This document shows, in pieces, positions 7,101 to 11,120 of a stretch of DNA of 11,120 bases. The first letter of the stretch is position 1. Each line of letters starts with the position of its first letter. A program made the position numbers and the translations under genes. Under the pieces are notes generated by a model. The model did no database searches. It was not told the origin of the DNA and saw nothing but the letters and a program-made list of their open reading frames with translations. Source of the DNA: JBDTLH01 sp039934875 (GTDB lineage Bacteria; Acidobacteriota; Terriglobia; Terriglobales; Acidobacteriaceae); the NCBI GenBank assembly GCA_039934875.1, contig JBDTLH010000073.1, forward strand, positions 1 to 11,120, in the 5' to 3' direction.

Positions 7101-8628
7101 CGGCTACTTCGACGAGCTGATTGCGACGGGTCGTGCGTCGCGAGCCTGCGTTCAGGGAAAGATATTCTGGACCATTGCGGAGCGCGCCGCGACTTTTAGC
7201 GCTGCTTATCCTGGGGCTCATTTCGAGCAGCAACTTCCGCAGTTGGAAGCTGCGCCTACTCGCGATGACGCAGTCCTCGCACTGATCAACGGATGGCTGC
7301 AACACGCTCCGGTGATCACCGCCGAGGAACTTGCGCAACGGCTCTCGCTGACAAACTTCGCGGTCGAGCACGCGCTGCTGCGCATTCAGGCAAGCGGCAC
7401 GGTGTTGCAAGGCAGCTACTCTCCCGGCCGCGAAAGAGATTCGGTGGTGGAGTGGTGCGAGCGGCGGCTGCTGGCCCGCATTCATCGCCTCACGGTAAGT
7501 TCGCTGCGCAAGCAGATCGAGCCGGTGACCGCTGCGATATTTATGCGCTGGCTCTTTCATTGGCAGCACCTCGCGCCCGGTTCGCATTTGAGCGGCGCAG
7601 GCGGACTGCTCGAACTGGTGCGGCAGATGCAGGGCTTCGAAGCGCCGGCCAGCGCCTGGGAGCGGCAGCTCTTTGCGCCGCGCATGCATGGTGGGTACGA
7701 CCCCCGCTTTCTCGATCAGCTCTGCCTTAGCGGCGCCATTGGTTGGGGACGCCTCTCGCCGCATCCCGCCGCGCTGAATGAAGCGGATGGAAATACACAG
7801 CAGAGGCGGGTGGTGCCAACCTCCGTCGCGCCGCTCACGTTCTTTATTCGCGACGATGCAGAGTGGATGCGCGCGCACCATTTCACCGTGAAGGAGCGCG
7901 TGCAATCCCTGGAAAACTGTTTGAGTGATGCCGCGCGCCGCGCCTTCGAGCGGCTGCGGCAGCGCGGCGCGCAATTCTTTGCCGACCTGGTGCGCGCGAC
8001 GTGCCTACCGAAGGCGGAAATCGAGAGCGCGCTGTGGGAGTTGATCGCCGCCGGATTGGTGACTGCGGATGGCTTCGATAACCTGCGCACATTGATTGAT
8101 CCTAAACGCAAATTGTCAATTGCCGTGCCGCGCGCAATCGCAAGAGTTGCGCGTCCGTCAGAGGCGGCCACCGCCGGAAGGTGGTCGCTGCTATGGCAGG
8201 AGGAAGATGGGGAGCCGGCGCTTGGAGACCGGGACCGTGCGGTCGCATCCACCTGCCGCATGTTATTGAAGCGCTATGGGGTGGTCTTTCGCGAGCTGCT
8301 GGCGCGGGAGTCGAACCTGCCGAAATGGCGCGAACTGCTCATTTGCTTTCGCCGCATGGAAGACCGCGGCGAGTTGCGCGGAGGGCGCTTCGTCTCGGGA
8401 TTTTTGGGCGAACAGTTCGCCTTGCCCCAGGCGCTCGAAAGCCTTCGTGCCATGCGCTCGAAGGCCGTGCAAGTTGCAGGGGAAGAGATCACCATCTCCG
8501 CCGCCGACCCCCTCAATCTGGTAGGCATCATCGTTCCGGGAGAGCGTGTGCCCGCCATCTCCGGACGCGCGGTCACCTTTCGCAACGGGGTTGCCATCGA
8601 GCGCGCTATCGCCGCGGCGGGCGACTAA
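4162..8628 (+). CDS. lhr: Lhr-type superfamily 2 ATP-dependent DNA helicase, full-length form
   Basis: A large DEAD/DEAH-box helicase of the Lhr family, which translocates 3'-5' on DNA and is linked to DNA repair. It has 1488 residues, close to long bacterial Lhr (about 1500). Counting from ATG 4162, RecA domain 1 has APTGSGKT (72-79), DEIH (197-200) and SAT (243-245). RecA domain 2 has IFVNTRAMAERLAHAL, HHGSLSRKIR, ATASLELGIDIG and QRIGRAGH (403-410). The winged-helix and Lhr core follow, then a C-terminal region with repeated winged-helix-like segments (for example YDPRFLDQLCLSGAIGWGRLSPHP) and the terminal DPLNLVGIIVPGERVPAISG. In E. coli this C-terminal half has been reported to act as a uracil-DNA glycosylase; activity here is inferred. 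The start is uncertain: GTG 4153, ATG 4162 and ATG 4216 are all in frame, none with a good ribosome site. The first 30 residues are low-complexity. Transcribed alone, it is followed 71 nt later by the toxin-antitoxin pair. Confidence 0.95.
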   Translation: MPSSSLISTSTSTEALSSMEAPSSTEAPPPAALAWAHPLVRDWFVGKFGTPTEPQEQGWPHIVAGKTVLISAPTGSGKTLTAFLACIDQLVRQAIDGTLRDQIEVVYISPLKALGNDIQKNLEAPLAEIAQRAGERGYLMPAIRTFVRSGDTPPKDRQRMLKRPPHILVTTPESLYILLTSEKSRALLKCVRTVIVDEIHAVADDKRGSHLALSLERLDALVTAENDPLFCGIQRAPVRIGLSATQKPIELVAEFLTGSHPERSPAVIVNVGHRREMDLAVEIPESELGAVATHQQWDEISERLCALINSHRSTLIFVNTRAMAERLAHALNERLTPEGDPPNVLSHHGSLSRKIRLNAENKLKQGEIKALVATASLELGIDIGFIDLVCQIGTCRAIGVLLQRIGRAGHWRGAVPKGRLFATTRDELIECAALMRAIQAGELDRLEVPMAALDILAQQIVAMCAAEEWHEDALLALIRRAYPYRELSARDYEDVLAMLAEGITAKRGRYGAYLQRDRVHRILRARRGSRLVAVTNGGAIPDNALFTVIAEPEGVMVATLDEDFATDCSVGDVILLGNTSWRIRRIESKGRVLVEDAHGVAPTVPFWRGEAPQRTQELSQQVGEIRQQVSDFTPDLAPGFILEQRRHPQARATVEWLMRECAVSESAAEQITDYIVTGRAVLGGVPTQNAIFAERFFDEGGGMQLIIHAPFGGRMLKAWGLSLRKKFCKSFNFELQAAATDNGLNIALAEQHSFVLSDVFHYVVDENARHTLEQASLDSPIFASRWRWNAGRALALLRYRGGKKVAPQIQRIISDDLLASIFPDLAACQENVVFPRNIPDHPLVREVMRDVLHEGMDLDGLRSLLRDIASGEVKCFAVDTPVPSVFAHEILNSNPYAFLDDAPLEERRARAVQLRQTLPESVLREVGGLDGAAIELVREEAWPDVRDAHDLHDALLTLIAIPEAWTGEHPESQKSCAAWAGYFDELIATGRASRACVQGKIFWTIAERAATFSAAYPGAHFEQQLPQLEAAPTRDDAVLALINGWLQHAPVITAEELAQRLSLTNFAVEHALLRIQASGTVLQGSYSPGRERDSVVEWCERRLLARIHRLTVSSLRKQIEPVTAAIFMRWLFHWQHLAPGSHLSGAGGLLELVRQMQGFEAPASAWERQLFAPRMHGGYDPRFLDQLCLSGAIGWGRLSPHPAALNEADGNTQQRRVVPTSVAPLTFFIRDDAEWMRAHHFTVKERVQSLENCLSDAARRAFERLRQRGAQFFADLVRATCLPKAEIESALWELIAAGLVTADGFDNLRTLIDPKRKLSIAVPRAIARVARPSEAATAGRWSLLWQEEDGEPALGDRDRAVASTCRMLLKRYGVVFRELLARESNLPKWRELLICFRRMEDRGELRGGRFVSGFLGEQFALPQALESLRAMRSKAVQVAGEEITISAADPLNLVGIIVPGERVPAISGRAVTFRNGVAIERAIAAAGD
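4195..4248 (+). repeat. Three imperfect 18-bp in-frame tandem repeats at the start of lhr
   Basis: Units at 4195-4212, 4213-4230 and 4231-4248 encode STEALS, SMEAPS and STEAPP. The repeat stays in frame, so copy changes would alter tail length, not the reading frame. It lies before the first helicase motif, in a segment that may be a disordered tail. If translation begins at ATG 4216, part of it is not coding. Confidence 0.65.
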
Positions 8629-8664
8629 CGCTTATTAGGTGTCTTTGAACCAGAATCGAAACAA

Positions 8665-8692
8665 TTGGCGCGACCGGTGGCTCGGATATAAT
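8665..8692 (+). promoter_or_regulatory. Sigma70-like promoter of the toxin-antitoxin operon
   Basis: TTGGCG (8665-8670), a 16-nt spacer and a perfect TATAAT (8687-8692) lie directly before the antitoxin. Transcription should begin 7-8 nt after the -10, on or next to ATG 8700, so the mRNA is predicted to be leaderless. No ribosome site is present, which agrees. Confidence 0.65.
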
Positions 8693-8699
8693 TTTGTTC

Positions 8700-8975
8700 A
8701 TGTCGAGCCAGAATCTGAGCCACGGTAATTTGCTGCTGCCGGAAGACTTGGTGCAGGCTGTTGATTCCCTGGTCGGGGTAGAACACCGCAATCAATTTTT
8801 GGTCGATGCAGTACGGGAAAAAGTCCGGCTAGTAGGTTTACTGGAATTCCTAGATTCGGACCAGCCTTTCATTCGAGATGAGGATCATCCCGAGTGGGCG
8901 AAAGATGCGGCAGAGTGGGTCCACAGCTTGCGTCGCGAAGGCAAAATACCGTCGGTGGATGACCTCGGACGGTGA
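8700..8975 (+). CDS. VapB-type antitoxin, probable ribbon-helix-helix protein
   Basis: A 91-residue protein directly before and overlapping a PIN-domain toxin gene, so it is most likely the antitoxin. The N-terminal part, LSHGNLLLPEDLVQAVDSLVG followed by HRNQFLVDAVREKVR (7-43), has the strand-helix-helix pattern of ribbon-helix-helix DNA-binding antitoxins. The acidic C-terminal part, with HPEWAKDAAEWVHSLRREGKIPSVDDLGR, is of the kind that wraps the toxin active site. ATG 8700 is chosen over the in-frame TTG at 8694 because it falls at the predicted transcription start and fits the helix pattern. Its stop overlaps the toxin start by 4 nt (GTGA), typical of translational coupling. It would normally repress its own promoter; no operator palindrome stands out over the -10. 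Family assignment rests on context and predicted fold, not a diagnostic motif. Confidence 0.8.
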   Translation: MSSQNLSHGNLLLPEDLVQAVDSLVGVEHRNQFLVDAVREKVRLVGLLEFLDSDQPFIRDEDHPEWAKDAAEWVHSLRREGKIPSVDDLGR

Positions 8976-9362
8976 TAGTTCTCCTCGATACATCGGTGAT
9001 AATCGATCTGCTGCGCGCGCGTCAACGCCGTAGAGAATTACTTGCCCAGCTACTCCGCGATGGGCATAAAGCGGTAACTTCCGTCGTGAATTTGGCTGAG
9101 ATTTACGCTGGCATTCGTCCCGCGGAAATAGCGGCGGTTGAGATGTTTCTCGCGAGGTTTGAGTGTTATCCGGTCACCCGTGCCATTGCCCGGCGAGCGG
9201 GCATGATGAAGAACGAATGGCAAAGGAGAGGAAGAACGCTTGCGCTTCCCGGATACAATGATCGCAGCCATCGCGATCGAACGCGACTTGATTCTGATGA
9301 CCGATAATCGCCGGGACTTCTTCATGCCCGAAGTGCAACTCTATCCGCTGCTGCAACTATAG
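8972..9362 (+). pseudogene. VapC-type PIN-domain toxin with a +1 frameshift near the C-terminus
   Basis: VapC toxins are Mg-dependent endoribonucleases of the PIN fold, usually cutting tRNA or rRNA. The frame opens at GTG 8972 with MIVLLDTSVIIDLLR (acidic D6), then VTSVVNLAEIYAGI (E43). After ALP (residue 93) the frame reads GYNDRSHRD and stops at 9305-9307, giving 111 residues. Skipping one base within CCCGG (9248-9252) restores DTMIAAIAIERDLILMTDNRRDFF to a stop at 9360-9362, giving 129 residues, the normal length. The restored part carries the third and fourth conserved acidic positions (D94 and D111), so the uncorrected product lacks half the metal site and should be inactive. Causes could be a real mutation, a sequencing error, or ribosomal slippage at CCC-G. 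The downstream part is intact, so any mutation is recent. It ends 16 nt from the convergent rseP stop. Confidence 0.85.
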
Positions 9363-9371
9363 ATCGGAATA

Positions 9372-9396
9372 ATCGCGACTACCTCATTTTCGCGAT
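9372..9396. repeat. 7-bp inverted repeat at the convergent toxin/rseP junction
   Basis: ATCGCGA (9372-9378) and TCGCGAT (9390-9396) flank an 11-nt loop that includes the rseP stop. It could act as a weak two-way stop signal, but there is no T-run and the right arm is inside rseP, so chance is possible. Confidence 0.3.
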
Positions 9397-10680
9397 ATCG
9401 TTGAACACCACAATCACCGCGAAGAGCACAAGAAAGACGAATGACGCCTGGTAGATGCGCTCTTTGAGGTTCAGGCTTATCTCGCGGCGCATCACGCCCT
9501 CGATCAACAGCAGCAAAATCACTCCGCCATCCAGGATAGGAATGGGAAAGAGATTCATCACACCGAGATTGATGCTGATAAGGGAGAGAAAGCGCAGCTT
9601 GGTATCGAAACCGGGCTGACGAGCAATCTGCCCCGACATCTGGGCGATGCCCACCGGGCCGGCCATGGCCTTCATCGAGACCTTACGCTCCACCATCTTC
9701 TTAACCATCTCAAAGATCAACTGCGCGCTTTGCGCGTTCTCTGACCAGGATTGCGCGAACGCCTCGCCCACCGGCAGTTTCACCACCTCGACGGGATTGG
9801 ATGCCAATCCGATCTGGTACAGCGGCTTGCCGTTCACCTCGTTCTTTTTCGGCTGTACCGTGAGGGTGAGCAGACGGCCCTCGCGCACCAGAGCAATGTT
9901 TACCGGCGCTCCCTGGCTAGTTTGCAGAGAGCGCAGCAACGCGCCGACCGAGAACACCGGCTGGCCATTGACGCTCTTGAGGGTATCGCCCAATCGAATG
10001 CCGGCCTTCTCCGCCGGATCATCCGCAACCAGGGCGGTGACCACCATGGGCATCGCGGGTTCAAAGCCCATGCTGCCGGTTTGGTCTGGGGTCTCGATCC
10101 TGGGCGAGAAGCGAATATCCTCAAGGTCTCCGCCGCGCTCTACTTGCATCGCGACCGGCTGGTTCGGGCTTAATGCAATGGCGGCAATAATGTCTTCCCA
10201 GCTAGGATCTTGCTTGCCTTCAATGGCTTTAATCTTGTCGCCGGGTTCGAGCCCGGCTTTTTGCGCGGGAGAATTCTGTTCCAACACTCCCACCACCGGT
10301 GGAATCGGCCGCTCGAAGTGGAAGCTGTAATAGACGCCGAGCAGCAGGATCGCGAACAAGATATTCACCGCGGGTCCCGCGATTGCGATGAGAAAACGGT
10401 GGAAGCGCGAATGGTTGTTGAATTCGCCGGGGTCGCTGGTATTGCCTTCGAGCGGATTATCGCCCGCCATCTTCACGTATCCGCCAAAGGGCAGCGCGGA
10501 GATGCGATAGTCGGTGCCGCCTCTCTCAAAGCCAAACAGCCGCTTGCCGAAACCGATGGAGAAGACCTTAACGGTCACTCCCAGAGATTTGGCGACGATG
10601 TAATGGCCCCACTCGTGGATGAGCACCATCAGTCCGAGTACGAAGACCACCGCTATGATTGCAATAAAGAAATTAGACAT
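9379..10680 (-). CDS. rseP: RseP-type site-2 intramembrane zinc metalloprotease
   Basis: A 433-residue inner-membrane protease of the S2P/M50 family. In other bacteria it cleaves anti-sigma factors and remnant signal peptides inside the membrane. The first helix carries the zinc motif HEWGH (H22, E23, H26). SALPFGGYVKMAGD follows, with a second helix near 100-120 (FLIAIAGPAVNILFAILLLGV). Two PDZ domains lie in the middle, with EQNSPAQKAGLEPGDKIKAIEG and ADDPAEKAGIRLGDTLKSVNG. The C-terminal half has AGPVGIAQMSGQIARQPG and the third zinc ligand in FPIPILDGG (D384), then a last helix ending DIAKMR. Length is near the E. coli protein (450). The frame stays open upstream to 10785, but MSNFF at 10680 fits the family N-terminus. 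There is no strong ribosome site; the start overlaps the dxr stop by 8 nt, so translational coupling is likely. It might act on regulators elsewhere; no anti-sigma gene lies in the window. Confidence 0.96.
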   Translation of the reverse strand: MSNFFIAIIAVVFVLGLMVLIHEWGHYIVAKSLGVTVKVFSIGFGKRLFGFERGGTDYRISALPFGGYVKMAGDNPLEGNTSDPGEFNNHSRFHRFLIAIAGPAVNILFAILLLGVYYSFHFERPIPPVVGVLEQNSPAQKAGLEPGDKIKAIEGKQDPSWEDIIAAIALSPNQPVAMQVERGGDLEDIRFSPRIETPDQTGSMGFEPAMPMVVTALVADDPAEKAGIRLGDTLKSVNGQPVFSVGALLRSLQTSQGAPVNIALVREGRLLTLTVQPKKNEVNGKPLYQIGLASNPVEVVKLPVGEAFAQSWSENAQSAQLIFEMVKKMVERKVSMKAMAGPVGIAQMSGQIARQPGFDTKLRFLSLISINLGVMNLFPIPILDGGVILLLLIEGVMRREISLNLKERIYQASFVFLVLFAVIVVFNDIAKMR

Positions 10681-11120
10681 GAATTGAATTTGCCCTGCTA
10701 ATGACGTCGGCGGCGAGAGTTCGCGCCACCGCATCCGCTTCGAGCACCTTCTTAATAGATGTCGGGCGCTCGACCGGTGTTTCATTTAATACCGTATGAA
10801 TGGTATCGGCGATGTCATTAAATGTAATCTCGCCGGAGAGGAAGCTGGCGACGGCCACCTCGTCGGCGGCATTCAGCGCGACGGTCCTGGTTCCACCCGC
10901 CTCCGCCGCCTCATAGGCGAGGCGCAAACAAGGGAACTTATCCATAGCGGGCGGAGTGAAGTCGAGTTGCTTCAACGCCTTCACGTCAAAGCGCAAGTCG
11001 CTCTCCACCCGCTCGGGATAAGTGAGCGCATAGAGAATCGGCAGCCGCATGTCCGTAACCGAGAGCTGCGCGAGTATGCTGCCGTCGTTGAACTCCACCA
11101 TCGAGTGGATGGTGCTTTGC
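10673..11120 (-). CDS. dxr: 1-deoxy-D-xylulose 5-phosphate reductoisomerase, C-terminal part (5' end outside window)
   Basis: Dxr converts deoxyxylulose phosphate to methylerythritol phosphate with NADPH, the first committed step of the MEP isoprenoid pathway in the cytosol. 148 C-terminal residues are visible, of about 390-400 in the family. Recognisable blocks are STIHSMVEFNDGSILAQLSV and DMRLPILYALTYPER, the latter near the substrate-binding and linker region. The C-terminal helical domain contains FPCLRLAYEAAEAGGT, LNAADEVAVASFL (LNAANE in many homologues) and ITFNDIADTIHTVL. The stop TAA at 10675-10673 lies inside the rseP start (ATGTCTAA). The order dxr-rseP is the usual conserved cluster, which often also contains uppS and cdsA upstream; those would lie beyond the right edge. 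Partial only because the window ends; no damage is seen. Confidence 0.96.
   Translation of the reverse strand, partial: QSTIHSMVEFNDGSILAQLSVTDMRLPILYALTYPERVESDLRFDVKALKQLDFTPPAMDKFPCLRLAYEAAEAGGTRTVALNAADEVAVASFLSGEITFNDIADTIHTVLNETPVERPTSIKKVLEADAVARTLAADVISRANSIHV

Noticed and set aside
7075..7974. A 299-codon minus-strand open frame inside lhr
   Set aside because: It is antisense to well-conserved Lhr C-terminal sequence, with shadow-type composition.
9647..10330. A 227-codon plus-strand open frame
   Set aside because: It is antisense to the PDZ and core regions of rseP, which carry clear family motifs.
1..11120. CRISPR arrays, tRNA or rRNA genes, insertion sequences, phage attachment sites
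   Set aside because: No regularly spaced direct repeats, cloverleaf-like segments, transposase motifs or terminal inverted repeats with target duplications were seen on either strand.

Overview
The window reads as part of a bacterial chromosome of moderately high G+C. I favour an Acidobacteriota (Terriglobia-like) soil organism. This rests only on gene style: an ECF42/DGPF module, a long-form Lhr helicase, a dxr-rseP pair, and a start codon placed right after a -10 box. A database search of the Dxr, RseP or Lhr proteins would settle it.

Region 1 (1-3840) is a small accessory module built around an ECF sigma factor of the ECF42 type (minus strand, C-terminus cut by the window edge). Upstream of it on the same strand lie a secreted protein of unknown family (869-1594) and a YCII/DGPF-domain protein (1716-2069). 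On the plus strand follow a three-helix membrane protein (2412-2735) and a PhnB-like VOC protein (2857-3267). A second DGPF paralogue sits on the minus strand at 3389-3736. The two DGPF genes share a nearly identical upstream block: TGTAGA, exactly 17 nt, CGTC, then a short 5'-leader hairpin and an AGGAG ribosome site. This is the clearest non-coding signal in the window. It fits a two-promoter local regulon of the adjacent sigma factor.

Region 2 (3840-8628) has about 320 nt without a convincing gene, then one very large gene for a full-length Lhr superfamily 2 helicase of about 1490 residues. Its N-terminus carries a short in-frame 18-bp tandem repeat.

Region 3 (8629-9362) is a VapBC-type toxin-antitoxin pair. 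The antitoxin has a strong sigma70-like promoter whose expected start site falls on the ATG, which suggests a leaderless message. The overlapping PIN-domain toxin carries a single-base frameshift at 9248-9252. The shift cuts off the last two conserved acidic positions, while the rest of the toxin remains intact in the next frame up to 9362.

Region 4 (9363-11120) is core-genome sequence on the minus strand: rseP (site-2 protease with two PDZ domains), preceded by the 3' part of dxr (isoprenoid synthesis), overlapping by 8 nt. It converges on the toxin gene with only 16 nt between them.
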